Source: Roseovarius arcticus (GTDB taxonomy: Bacteria > Pseudomonadota > Alphaproteobacteria > Rhodobacterales > Rhodobacteraceae). From it: a stretch of 64,000 bases of DNA. This document shows positions 1-7,660 of this stretch, piece by piece. The DNA is taken from assembly GCF_006125015.1 (NCBI RefSeq), contig NZ_SZZN01000001.1, positions 1,984,001 through 2,048,000 of the forward strand. Reading direction: 5' to 3'. The first letter of the stretch is position 1; each line of letters opens with the position of its first letter. The notes beneath the pieces were generated by a model. The model ran no database searches. It was not told the DNA's origin and worked only from the letters and a program-made list of their open reading frames with translations. A program made the position numbers and the translations under genes.

Positions 1-44
1 TTATCTCTCCTTGGGAACGCGAGCATCTGCTGCTGAACGTGTGA
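1..44 (+). CDS. C-terminal end of a glutamine synthetase-family protein (partial)
   Basis: A reading frame enters from the left edge and ends at TGA 42-44. The visible residues are ISPWEREHLLLNV. Proteins of the glutamine synthetase / gamma-glutamyl-polyamine synthetase family commonly end in a short aromatic-Glu helix followed by a hydrophobic stretch and a terminal Val, which this resembles. The next gene is a PuuB-like oxidase 10 bases downstream, and such oxidases are often paired with a PuuA-like synthetase. Only 13 residues are visible, so the call depends on context as much as on sequence. Confidence 0.5.
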   Translation, partial: ISPWEREHLLLNV

Positions 45-54
45 CGCCTTGGCG

Positions 55-1359
55 ATGAATCTGCTTCACGCTAACGACCGCGCCGGGGAATATCCCGCCA
101 GCTGGTATGCCGCCACATCGGATGCGCTGCCCGAATTCGCGCCTCTGCGCGGCACAGAGCGGGCCGATGTGATCGTTGTCGGCGCAGGCTACACCGGCTT
201 GTCGGCGGCGCTACATCTGGCAGAGGCGGGCATGGACGTGGCGCTGGTTGAGGCGCAGCGCGTCGGCTTTGGCGCGTCGGGGCGCAATGGCGGCCAGCTC
301 GGCAGCGGCCAGCGGATGGACCAGCAAGGGTTGGAACGGCTGATGGGCGACAGCGACGCAGCCAAGCTGTGGGAGCTGGCCGAGGACGCCAAATCTCTGG
401 TCAAGTCTCTGATCGCAAAGCACGAGATTGATTGCTATCTGGCGCCCGGCATTGCCGAGGCATGCTTCTCCGCCTCTGAGGTCGCGCATGAACACGCATA
501 TGCGGACCACTTGGCCGACCGCTATGGATACGAACACCTGACAAAGCTGGACAAGGACGCGATGCACGCCCTTTGTCCCTCGCCCGCTTATCACGGCGGC
601 GTTCTGGACATGGGCGCGGCGCATCTGCATCCCTTGCGCTATGCGCTCGGCCTTGCCCGCGCAGCGCAGGCAGCAGGCGTACGGATTTACGAGCGTAGCG
701 AAGTGACAGGCATTGATGAGGGCGCGCGCGCCACTGTGCACACGGCGCAAGGCCAAATCAGCGCAGAGCACATCATTCTCGCCTGTAACGGCTATCTTGG
801 CGGCCTGAACGGCAAAGTGGCGAGCCGCGTCATGCCCATTAACAATTTCATTGCGGCGACCGAGCCGCTGGGCAAGGATGCCGCGCGCGTGCTGACGCAG
901 GACATCGCGATCGCCGATACCAAATTCGTTGTTAACTATTTCCGCCTAAGCCATGATAACCGCCTGCTTTTTGGCGGCGGCGAGAGCTACGGCTACCGCT
1001 TCCCGGCAGACATCCCCGCTTTGGTTCGCAAGCCGATGAGCCAGATTTTCCCGCATCTGAGCGACGTAAAGATCGACTATGCGTGGGGCGGCACACTTGC
1101 GATCACGATCAAGCGGATGCCGTATCTGGCGCGTGTCGCACCCAATATCCTAAGCGCGTCGGGCTATTCGGGCCACGGCGTCGGCAGTGCGACCCATGCG
1201 GGCAAACTGATGGCGGATGCCGTGGCAGGCGAGGCAGCAGGCTTTGACACGATGGCACGGGTTCCGGCCACACCCTTTCCGGGCGGCGCGGCGCTTCGCA
1301 CGCCGCTGCTGATACTGGCAATGACGTGGTATTCACTGCGCGACCGACTGGGCGTTTGA
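55..1359 (+). CDS. FAD-dependent oxidoreductase, gamma-glutamylputrescine oxidase-like (PuuB family)
   Basis: This is a DAO-family flavoprotein of 434 residues. Near residues 39-55 there is a dinucleotide-binding fold with VIVVGAGYTGLSAALHLAEA, followed by GFGASGRNGGQLGSGQR, which is typical of PuuB/DadA-like amine oxidases. The C-terminal SGYSGHGVGSATHAGKLMAD matches the second FAD-contact region. The family oxidises the free amine of gamma-glutamylated polyamines or related amines. A possible synthetase partner lies just upstream. ATG at 55 is preferred; an in-frame TTG lies at 49. No strong Shine-Dalgarno is seen, so translation may be coupled to the upstream gene. The exact substrate cannot be read from the sequence. 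Confidence 0.8.
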   Translation: MNLLHANDRAGEYPASWYAATSDALPEFAPLRGTERADVIVVGAGYTGLSAALHLAEAGMDVALVEAQRVGFGASGRNGGQLGSGQRMDQQGLERLMGDSDAAKLWELAEDAKSLVKSLIAKHEIDCYLAPGIAEACFSASEVAHEHAYADHLADRYGYEHLTKLDKDAMHALCPSPAYHGGVLDMGAAHLHPLRYALGLARAAQAAGVRIYERSEVTGIDEGARATVHTAQGQISAEHIILACNGYLGGLNGKVASRVMPINNFIAATEPLGKDAARVLTQDIAIADTKFVVNYFRLSHDNRLLFGGGESYGYRFPADIPALVRKPMSQIFPHLSDVKIDYAWGGTLAITIKRMPYLARVAPNILSASGYSGHGVGSATHAGKLMADAVAGEAAGFDTMARVPATPFPGGAALRTPLLILAMTWYSLRDRLGV

Positions 1360-1395
1360 GGCAGGGCGCGGCAGTCACCCTGAAATATCGCGCCA

Positions 1396-1417
1396 GTTAA
1401 CCTCCCGTTTACCAAGT
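1396..1417 (+). promoter_or_regulatory. CtrA-like TTAACC box upstream of the 1435 gene
   Basis: The element begins GTTAACCTCCCGTTTACC and ends 17 bases before the ATG at 1435. It matches the element at 34705-34726 at 19 of 22 positions. The form TTAA-N7-TTWR resembles the alphaproteobacterial CtrA site (TTAA-N7-TTAA). Regulator identity is inferred. Confidence 0.4.
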
Positions 1418-1434
1418 TTAACGAATATCGGCGC

Positions 1435-2073
1435 ATGAGCCGTCTTATTGCCCTGCTGCTCGCCCTCATTATGGGGGCATCGCCTGCAACTGCGGGCGCA
1501 TGGCTGCGCGCGGAAGGCGACGGTTTCTTGTCCTCGACGATCAAGGTTCAGGACGATGACGACACCAGCACCTACGGCACTCTTTATGCAGAATACGGGA
1601 TAAATCCCGATCTGACCGTGGGCCTCGATATTGGCAGCGACGAAGGCGGCGATCACAAAGGGCTGGCCTTTGTCTTGATGCCGCTATCGCGCGAGGGGCT
1701 GCATATCGTGTTTGAACTAGGGGCAGGAACGCTGGACGAAGGGGCAGCGCTCAGACCCGGAATTTCCGTGGGCCGCAGCCTGAGCATTAACGATCTGAAC
1801 GGATGGTGGAGCGTCGACACGCGCGCACGCTGGACCACAGACGAAATCTCGCTGGCGATCGACACCACAGTGGGCCTGACATTGCCCAGCGAAACGATGC
1901 TGATCGGCCAACTTCAGCAGGGCGGCCCGATAGCAGACCCCGACTTCCTGCGCCTCGGCGGATCGGTCGTATGGCCTATCTCGGCGGGTCGCCACATTGA
2001 GGTGGGTCTGACGACCAGTCTCAGGAATGCCGAGGATTTTGGCGTAAAAGTAGGCATGTGGAGGTCATTTTAG
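1435..2073 (+). CDS. Exported protein, probable small outer-membrane beta-barrel
   Basis: The protein has 212 residues and a Sec signal peptide (hydrophobic core LIALLLALIMGAS, cleavage likely near ATAGA at about residue 21). The rest is rich in alternating hydrophobic/polar segments and Gly. It ends in Phe preceded by VKVGMWRSF, which fits the C-terminal beta-signal of outer-membrane barrels. I recognise no named family. A CtrA-like box lies just upstream. The next gene starts 93 bases downstream and has its own conspicuous upstream motif, so this is probably a single-gene transcript. Confidence 0.6.
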   Translation: MSRLIALLLALIMGASPATAGAWLRAEGDGFLSSTIKVQDDDDTSTYGTLYAEYGINPDLTVGLDIGSDEGGDHKGLAFVLMPLSREGLHIVFELGAGTLDEGAALRPGISVGRSLSINDLNGWWSVDTRARWTTDEISLAIDTTVGLTLPSETMLIGQLQQGGPIADPDFLRLGGSVVWPISAGRHIEVGLTTSLRNAEDFGVKVGMWRSF

Positions 2074-2105
2074 CCACATTGCCGCAGTTCGAATAGAATT
2101 TTCTC

Positions 2106-2157
2106 TTTCGGAAATGGCTCCTCTTGTTTATATTTTCCGAAATGTCTTTTCGGAAAA
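2106..2157 (+). promoter_or_regulatory. Three TTTCSGAAA palindromic boxes upstream of the DegT aminotransferase
   Basis: TTTCGGAAA occurs at 2106-2114, TTTTCCGAAA at 2133-2142 and TTTTCGGAAAA at 2147-2157. The last ends 9 bases before the start codon at 2167. Each is a near-perfect inverted repeat. The last two centres are about 14 bases apart and the first two about 28, so all three could lie on a similar helix face. This looks like an operator cluster for an unidentified repressor. Confidence 0.45.
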
Positions 2158-2166
2158 GGTGAAGCA

Positions 2167-3402
2167 ATGTCCGCCAGCGCCCAAATCACAACCTGCCTGC
2201 CGCCGAACACCTACGACGCCGAGCCAATCCCAGAGGCCGCCCGCGCAGCCATCGACGCGATGCTGCAAACGGGCGATTTGTTTCGGTACACCGCGCCGCA
2301 GGATTCGCCCGTATCGCTGCTAGAGACCGAGTTCGCCGCAACCATGGGATCTCGCTACGCGCTTGCTGTCTCAAGCTGCTCAGCCGCGCTGTTTTTATCA
2401 CTAAAGGCACTGGGTCTGCCGCGCGGCGCGCGCGTGCTGATACCGGCGTTCACCTTTGCCGCCGTGCCGTCGTCGGTGATCCATGCCGATTGCGTGCCAG
2501 TACTATGCGAAGTGGGCGACAATTACCGCATCGACATGACCGATTTTGAGGCGCGGCTGGACAGTGTGGACGCTGTAATCGTCAGCCACATGCGCGGACA
2601 CACCTCTGACATGGACGCGATTATGGCGCTGTGCGATGCGCGCAGCATCCCGGTGGTCGAGGACGCGGCCCATTCGCTGGGCACGACTTGGCATGGGCGC
2701 AATATCGGCACGATAGGGCGCATCGGCTGTTTCTCATTCCAGTCATACAAGCTGTTGAACGCCGGTGAAGGCGGCATCATGATCACGGACGATGCCGATC
2801 TGGTGGCGCGCGCGATCATCATGTCGGGCGCGTACGAGCATAATTGGGCCAAACATCTGGCCCACGGTGACAACGCACTGAAGGCTGCATTCGGCCGCTG
2901 GCAGAACAAGCTGCCGTTATACAATCTACGCCTAAGCAACCTAAGCGCCGCGCTGATCCGACCGCAGCTGGACGAAATCCCGCGCCGGGTGCGTGACGGG
3001 CGCGCGGGGCATGATCACGTGGCAAGCCTGCTAGAACAAAGTCCGTGGCTGACGGTGCCCGCCGCGCTAGAGCCGGAGAAGCGTGCGCCCGACTCAATCC
3101 AATTCAACCTGACCGGGATGAGCGATGCAGATGCCCTCGCCTTTGCCAAGGCGGCGGCGGATCGCGGCGTGAAGGTACAGATTTTCGGCCAGAGCCAGGA
3201 TAACGCGCGGGCCTTCTGGAACTGGCAGTTCATTGAGGGGCCGGTGCCAGAGTTGCCCATGACGCGCGCCATGTTGTCCCGTGCCTGCGACACCCGCCTA
3301 CCCGCGCGCCTGACGCGTCAGCAGCAGGACGCGATTGCAGCGGCTATTCTGGGCGCCGCCGAAGACGTGATGGGAGATGAGGCGCGCGCCTACGGGACGT
3401 GA
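2167..3402 (+). CDS. DegT/DnrJ/EryC1/StrS-family PLP aminotransferase
   Basis: The protein has 411 residues, the usual size of sugar aminotransferases of this family. The substrate/PLP region has SSCSAALFLSLKALGL, VVEDAAHSLG contains the Asp that contacts the pyridine nitrogen, and SFQSYKLLNAGEGG contains the expected Schiff-base Lys. The family transaminates keto sugars or related ketones in cell-surface and natural-product pathways. No sugar-nucleotide, glycosyltransferase or cyclitol genes are nearby, so the substrate is unknown. The start has AAGGTG at a suitable distance. Three palindromic boxes immediately upstream suggest its own repressor. Confidence 0.85.
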   Translation: MSASAQITTCLPPNTYDAEPIPEAARAAIDAMLQTGDLFRYTAPQDSPVSLLETEFAATMGSRYALAVSSCSAALFLSLKALGLPRGARVLIPAFTFAAVPSSVIHADCVPVLCEVGDNYRIDMTDFEARLDSVDAVIVSHMRGHTSDMDAIMALCDARSIPVVEDAAHSLGTTWHGRNIGTIGRIGCFSFQSYKLLNAGEGGIMITDDADLVARAIIMSGAYEHNWAKHLAHGDNALKAAFGRWQNKLPLYNLRLSNLSAALIRPQLDEIPRRVRDGRAGHDHVASLLEQSPWLTVPAALEPEKRAPDSIQFNLTGMSDADALAFAKAAADRGVKVQIFGQSQDNARAFWNWQFIEGPVPELPMTRAMLSRACDTRLPARLTRQQQDAIAAAILGAAEDVMGDEARAYGT

Positions 3403-3455
3403 GGCACTGGCCGGGCCGATCAGCACTCTGAGTATCTCTGCCAGATGCCCACGAC

Positions 3456-4427
3456 CTATAGCACCGTCAGAGCGCCTTTCATAAAGGGGTAGCGCGCGAG
3501 CGCTGGCCTGACAATGGCGTCCTGCAGGATTGGCTTCAGCGTGGCTGCCACTTCGGACGGCATCGTGCCTAAAATATCTTGGCGCGCAGTGAGCGCTATC
3601 GTGCGCGTCAACGGTGCCAATGGTAAGGGCAGCACGTCGATCAGGTCCGCAAAGCGGCGACCGCGCATCAGCGCGAGCGGCGGCAGGATAGTCCAACCGC
3701 TGCCCTGCCCCACTAGCGCGAGAATCGCATGATAACTATCCAACTCGAAACGGTGAGGGATGGGGGCGGCGTGACGCGCGAGGTGCGATGTAATCAAGCG
3801 CCCCATGTAATGCCGCGTCGTATACTGGATCAGCGGCAGGGCGCAGAGCTGGTCGAGCGTGGCTGCGTCCGCTTCGATCTGGCCCTTGGGTACAGCCACG
3901 ACAAAGCCCTCTCGCATAAGAGGATGCACCTCGGCCCAGTCGGCGCCGCCTCCCTCGCCCAGCTGTGCGGCGACCACGATATCGAGGTGCTGCGCGTCCA
4001 GTTGGTCGTGCAAAACGTGGCTGGCGCCCGTTTCTAGCAAGAACTGACACGTGGTTAGCTGCCCGGCCATATGGGTCAACAAACGAGGCGTCACGTCGGC
4101 CTCGAAATCCTCGATCATTCCAAGCCTGACATTGGTCAGGCGCGCAAGATCGGCCATGGCCAGTTCGGCCTTGGCTTGCGCGGCCTCGGCCAGAATTGTT
4201 TGGGCGCGGCGGTGCATAATCTCGCCCGCGCGGGTCAGACGGAGGGGACGTGCGCTTCGATCCAGCAAGGGCGCACCGAGGGCGGCCTCCAGATTGCTGA
4301 GTTGCTGGCTAACGGTGGACGCTGACGCGCCAAGGCGACGGGCGGCGGCGGAAATCGAGCGTTCGTCCGCCGCAGCGATAAACACCTCAATCCCCCACAA
4401 AGTAATTTTGCCAGAGCTGCCCGCCAC
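3456..4427 (-). CDS. LysR-family transcriptional regulator
   Basis: The protein has 323 residues. The N-terminal winged helix-turn-helix spans about residues 9-68 with RSISAAARRLGASASTVSQQ and LEAALGAPLLDRSARPLRLT, the LysR signature. The remainder fits a periplasmic-binding-protein-like effector domain. It starts 6 bases after the phaR stop on the same strand, so it may be read through from the PHA genes. The effector and targets are unknown; control of the PHA locus or of the neighbouring aminotransferase is only a possibility from position. Confidence 0.85.
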   Translation of the reverse strand: MAGSSGKITLWGIEVFIAAADERSISAAARRLGASASTVSQQLSNLEAALGAPLLDRSARPLRLTRAGEIMHRRAQTILAEAAQAKAELAMADLARLTNVRLGMIEDFEADVTPRLLTHMAGQLTTCQFLLETGASHVLHDQLDAQHLDIVVAAQLGEGGGADWAEVHPLMREGFVVAVPKGQIEADAATLDQLCALPLIQYTTRHYMGRLITSHLARHAAPIPHRFELDSYHAILALVGQGSGWTILPPLALMRGRRFADLIDVLPLPLAPLTRTIALTARQDILGTMPSEVAATLKPILQDAIVRPALARYPFMKGALTVL

Positions 4428-4433
4428 AGCGGC

Positions 4434-4994
4434 TTACTTGCCCATCTTGGCCAACTGGCGCTGGAGCGCGGCCAACTGCGCCTTGATATCGTCCAACTCG
4501 CCGCCCTCGCGGGACTCATCTGGCGTCTTGGCTGCACTGGACATCCCGCTGAGGCCGCCAATACCACCAGTCATCGCCTTCATGAACGCCTCCTGCTGGG
4601 CGCGCATAGCCTCCATCCCCGGCATCCGTGCCATGGGATTGGATTGGGTCATGTTGGCCAGAACCTTCGATTGGCCATCGCGCAGCATCTCAAAGCTGGC
4701 GGCGAGAAATTCGGGCACGACGCTGGTTGCCTGCGTTGTGTAGCTGCGCACCAGATCATTCAGAACGTTGGTCGGCAGAACGTTCTCGCCGCGGCTTTCG
4801 TGATCAGCGATGATCTGCAGCAGGTATTGGCGCGTCAGATCATCGCCTGATTTCAGGTCTATGATCTGAACGTTGCGGCCGTCGCGGATGAATTGGCTGA
4901 TATCGTCAAGCGTCACGTAATCTGACGTCTCGGTATTATAGAGGCGCCGGCTAGCGTAGCGTTTGATCAAAAGGGGTTTGCCGTTGTCAGCCAC
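4434..4994 (-). CDS. phaR: PhaR, polyhydroxyalkanoate synthesis repressor
   Basis: The protein has 186 residues. The N-terminal PHB/PHA accumulation-regulator DNA-binding domain is clear: LLIKRYASRRLYNTETSDYV at about 8-27, followed by LDDISQFIRDGRNVQIID. The C-terminal part (SVVPEFLAASFEMLRDGQ and a predicted coiled tail) is the granule-binding region. PhaR binds nascent PHA granules and represses phaP and its own gene when no polymer is present. It lies downstream of phaC and phaP. TGC-rich palindromes upstream of phaP (5650-5693) and in the phaC-phaZ gap (7575-7589) fit its known type of target. Confidence 0.92.
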   Translation of the reverse strand: MADNGKPLLIKRYASRRLYNTETSDYVTLDDISQFIRDGRNVQIIDLKSGDDLTRQYLLQIIADHESRGENVLPTNVLNDLVRSYTTQATSVVPEFLAASFEMLRDGQSKVLANMTQSNPMARMPGMEAMRAQQEAFMKAMTGGIGGLSGMSSAAKTPDESREGGELDDIKAQLAALQRQLAKMGK

Positions 4995-5050
4995 GTTGCG
5001 TGCCTCCCTGAGTTAATGCAGCGGTGCAGCGAGCCTATTCGCTGCGCGCG

Positions 5051-5085
5051 CAAAAAGAAAGGGCGAGCCGCATAGCGGCCCGCCC
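5051..5085 (-). terminator. Rho-independent terminator downstream of phaP
   Basis: GGGCG-A-GCCGC at 5061-5071 pairs with GCGGC-C-CGCCC at 5075-5085 around a three-base loop. On the minus strand the stem is followed by TTTCTTTTTG (5051-5060). It ends the highly expressed phasin message about 60 bases past its stop and should reduce read-through into phaR. Confidence 0.7.
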
Positions 5086-5142
5086 TATAGTCAGTCGCGC
5101 CCTGAGCCCCACTGGAGGGTCGGCGCGGCTTGTGTCTATCGC

Positions 5143-5586
5143 TTACTTAACGCCTGCTTTTTTCGCAGCGGCGCCCATGTCGTCGGTCGCTTTCTTGACG
5201 GCCTTGGAGGCGTCTTCCTGAAGATCGCGGCCTGCGCTCATCATCAGTTCAACGGTTTCCATCTGGACCTTCTTGGCGACTTCGGCGAAGGCAGCCATGT
5301 TCTCGGCTGCGACTTCGGCGTTGGCGGATGCGAAATCGCTCATCGCCTTGGCGTAATCGGCAGGCTCGGTCTGTGCCTTGGACATGTCGGACATCTTCGC
5401 CAGCGTGGTCTTGGTCCAAGCGCTGGAGATTTCTGCCGATTTCTCAGCCGCGCTGAGGGCAACGCTGGAAAGCTTCTCGCTAAGAGCGGCTTGGTTTTTG
5501 AACGCGTCTTCCATCGACTTCGTGTCGACGGGGAATGCGCCCATCATGTCTTTCATCATCGTGTTCATGTCTTGTGCTTTAGCCAT
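5143..5586 (-). CDS. phaP: Phasin, PHA granule-associated protein
   Basis: The protein has 147 residues and is predicted almost wholly helical, rich in Ala, Lys, Glu and Met, without Cys. Segments such as LSSVALSAAEKSAEISSAWT and VQMETVELMMSAGRDL fit the phasin family, which coats PHA granules and limits coalescence. It lies between phaC and phaR. A good Shine-Dalgarno (AAGGAG in the antisense of 5593-5598) precedes it. The upstream gap to phaC carries TGC-rich repeats expected for PhaR, and a strong terminator follows, both consistent with a separately controlled, abundant product. Confidence 0.88.
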   Translation of the reverse strand: MAKAQDMNTMMKDMMGAFPVDTKSMEDAFKNQAALSEKLSSVALSAAEKSAEISSAWTKTTLAKMSDMSKAQTEPADYAKAMSDFASANAEVAAENMAAFAEVAKKVQMETVELMMSAGRDLQEDASKAVKKATDDMGAAAKKAGVK

Positions 5587-5649
5587 GGTGTAGCTCCTTT
5601 TTGATGGGCGGAGTTTGTTCCGCCATTACTGCGTCTGCAAACAATATGG

Positions 5650-5693
5650 ATGCTGCATCGCGGCATTTCAAGTACTTTTTCTGCACTGCAGCA
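5650..5693 (-). promoter_or_regulatory. Probable PhaR operators upstream of phaP
   Basis: TGC-rich elements ATGCTGCATCGCGGCA (5650-5665) and CTGCACTGCAGCA (5681-5693) lie in the 140-base phaC-phaP gap. TGC/GCA repeats are the known target type of PhaR repressors in related bacteria. They lie 64-107 bases upstream of the phaP start, where an operator/promoter is expected. Confidence 0.6.
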
Positions 5694-5726
5694 TTTTTCG
5701 AGCAAGACGTTGACGTAGAGTGATTT

Positions 5727-7553
5727 TCAGCGGCTGGCGCGGCGGCGAACGTAGGATCCGGGCGCGTCTTCTAACGCCGGATGGTCCGAATCGCCCGGCT
5801 CGCGGGCCGGGATCTGTGCGCCTGATCGCGTCCTCAGCCATTCCTCCCAACGAGGCCACCAACTGCCTTCGGTAAAGGTTGCTGCCTCCATCCAGTCGTC
5901 CGATCCACCGGACCAGTCGCCATTGGTGTAGTGGCCGTATTTCTTTTTGCTGGGTGGATTGACGATGCCCGCGATATGGCCCGACTGCGACACGATGAAC
6001 GTACGATCCTTTGAGCTAACCTGCTGCATCCCGCGAAAGCAGTCCTTCCACGGCGCGATGTGATCTGTCTCGCAGGTGATCGCCATCAGCGGCACATTGA
6101 CATCAGCCAATTTTAGCTTGTGCCCCAGCAATTCGAACCCATCCTCGGCAAACGCATTATTTTGGCATAGCCCGCGCAGGTATTGCCGCGTCATGCGCCC
6201 TGGCAGATTGGCCCCGTCACCATTCCAATAGAGCAGATCGAAGGCTGGCGGCGCCTCGCCCAGCATATAAGAGCGGATGGCAGGCGTATAAATCAGATCG
6301 TTCGAGCGCAAGAAACTCATCGTGCGGCCCAGAATAAAGGACCGCAGGATGCCTTGCGCTTCGACCTCGGCCTCAATGCCGTCGACAAAATCGTCTTGCA
6401 GGAAGGGCGTGAATTCGCCCTGATTATCGAAATCGGTGAGCGCCGTGAAAAACGTTGCGGACTTCACGGATTTGTCCCCGCGCGCCTTCATCAGCGCCAA
6501 GGTCAGCGCCAGCGTGGTGCCGGCGATGCAATAGCCGACCGCGTTGACCTGTTTTTGCCCGGTGATCGCTCGCGCCTCGCGAATGGCGGCCAGATAGCCG
6601 TCCTCGATATACTGCTCCATGCCGACATCGGCATGGCTGACATCGGGATTGATCCACGACACGACAAACAGGGTATACCCCTGCTCGGTCACCCATTTGA
6701 TCAGACTGTTTTGCGCTTTGAGGTCGAGAATGTAGAACTTGTTGATCCAAGGCGGAAAGATGATCAGTGGAATCGCGCGCACCTTATCGGTGCTGGGCGC
6801 GTATTGGATCAACTCCATCATATCGTTGCGGTAGACGACTTTGCCCGGCGTGGTCGCGATATTCTCGCCCAGCGAAAAGGCGCTCTCGTCTGCGAGGCGC
6901 ACGACCATTTCGCCGCCATTTGCCTCCAAATCTGCTACCAGATTTTCCAGGCCCTTTACCAAACTCTCCCCGTCAGTCGCGACTGCCCTTTCCAGCGCGT
7001 CGGGGTTGGTGCCCAGAAAATTTGTGGGCGCCATCATGTCGACTATCTGGCGCGAGAAGTAGTCGAGCCGCTTTTTCTCGATCGGGTCCAGATCGCCCGC
7101 GTCTGCCACCGCCTGCCCGACGGCCTGCGCGTTCAACTCATACTGTTCGCGGACATACCGAAAATAGGGGTGCGTGGCCCAAAGAGGATTGGCAAAGCGT
7201 TTGTCCTTGGGGGCACCCACTTCGGGCGTCGCGGTGCCGCCCGTCAGCATCAGGCGCTGCGCTTCGGCGAAATGGCGTACCGACTCGCTCCAATAGGCAA
7301 TCTGATTCGCGTACAGCTTGGTAGGGTTTTCGACTGCCTCAGACCAATAACTGGCGGCAGCCTTGGCAAAAAGATCATTCCCCGGACCGCTCAGCACCGA
7401 GTTGGGCGGATTGCGCGAGGATAACGCAGCTATAAGGCGCTGCGACAGGGCTTCCACGCGGGCAAGATTGGTGGCCATGCGGTCACGGACCTCCCCACCA
7501 TCTGGGGCATTTTCGCCATTATTTTCGTCGCCAGTTTGCTGATCCGTTGCCAT
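5727..7553 (-). CDS. phaC: Class I poly(3-hydroxyalkanoate) synthase
   Basis: The protein has 608 residues, within the class I range. The N-terminal PhaC domain includes NPLWATHPYFRYVREQYELN. The catalytic domain has the lipase-like box GYCIAG with nucleophile Cys342, Asp497 in CETDHIAPW and His526 in SQSGHIAGIVNPP, giving the complete Cys-Asp-His triad. It polymerises hydroxyacyl-CoA, mainly 3-hydroxybutyryl-CoA, on the granule surface. It is divergent from phaZ with a 107-base gap holding a perfect TGC palindrome, and upstream of phaP and phaR on the same strand. Confidence 0.96.
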   Translation of the reverse strand: MATDQQTGDENNGENAPDGGEVRDRMATNLARVEALSQRLIAALSSRNPPNSVLSGPGNDLFAKAAASYWSEAVENPTKLYANQIAYWSESVRHFAEAQRLMLTGGTATPEVGAPKDKRFANPLWATHPYFRYVREQYELNAQAVGQAVADAGDLDPIEKKRLDYFSRQIVDMMAPTNFLGTNPDALERAVATDGESLVKGLENLVADLEANGGEMVVRLADESAFSLGENIATTPGKVVYRNDMMELIQYAPSTDKVRAIPLIIFPPWINKFYILDLKAQNSLIKWVTEQGYTLFVVSWINPDVSHADVGMEQYIEDGYLAAIREARAITGQKQVNAVGYCIAGTTLALTLALMKARGDKSVKSATFFTALTDFDNQGEFTPFLQDDFVDGIEAEVEAQGILRSFILGRTMSFLRSNDLIYTPAIRSYMLGEAPPAFDLLYWNGDGANLPGRMTRQYLRGLCQNNAFAEDGFELLGHKLKLADVNVPLMAITCETDHIAPWKDCFRGMQQVSSKDRTFIVSQSGHIAGIVNPPSKKKYGHYTNGDWSGGSDDWMEAATFTEGSWWPRWEEWLRTRSGAQIPAREPGDSDHPALEDAPGSYVRRRASR

Positions 7554-7574
7554 TTTAATCGTTTCACCCTACTT

Positions 7575-7589
7575 TGCTGCTATGCAGCA
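7575..7589. promoter_or_regulatory. Perfect TGC palindrome in the phaC-phaZ divergent promoter region
   Basis: TGCTGC-TAT-GCAGCA is a perfect inverted repeat in the gap between the divergent phaC and phaZ starts, 22 bases upstream of phaC. It matches the TGC-rich elements in front of phaP and is the best PhaR operator candidate here. It could co-ordinate synthesis and mobilisation of polymer. Confidence 0.6.
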
Positions 7590-7660
7590 TTTGCTTGAGG
7601 CGCCCAGTGCGCCCAAATGCGCCAAATATATCAGGGGCATAACACCCCAGAGGAGATCCG

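Noticed and set aside
6183..7424. Long open frame on the plus strand opposite phaC
   Set aside because: It lies entirely within phaC, which has full catalytic motifs. It has no recognisable domain, and GC-rich codon use leaves long antisense frames open.
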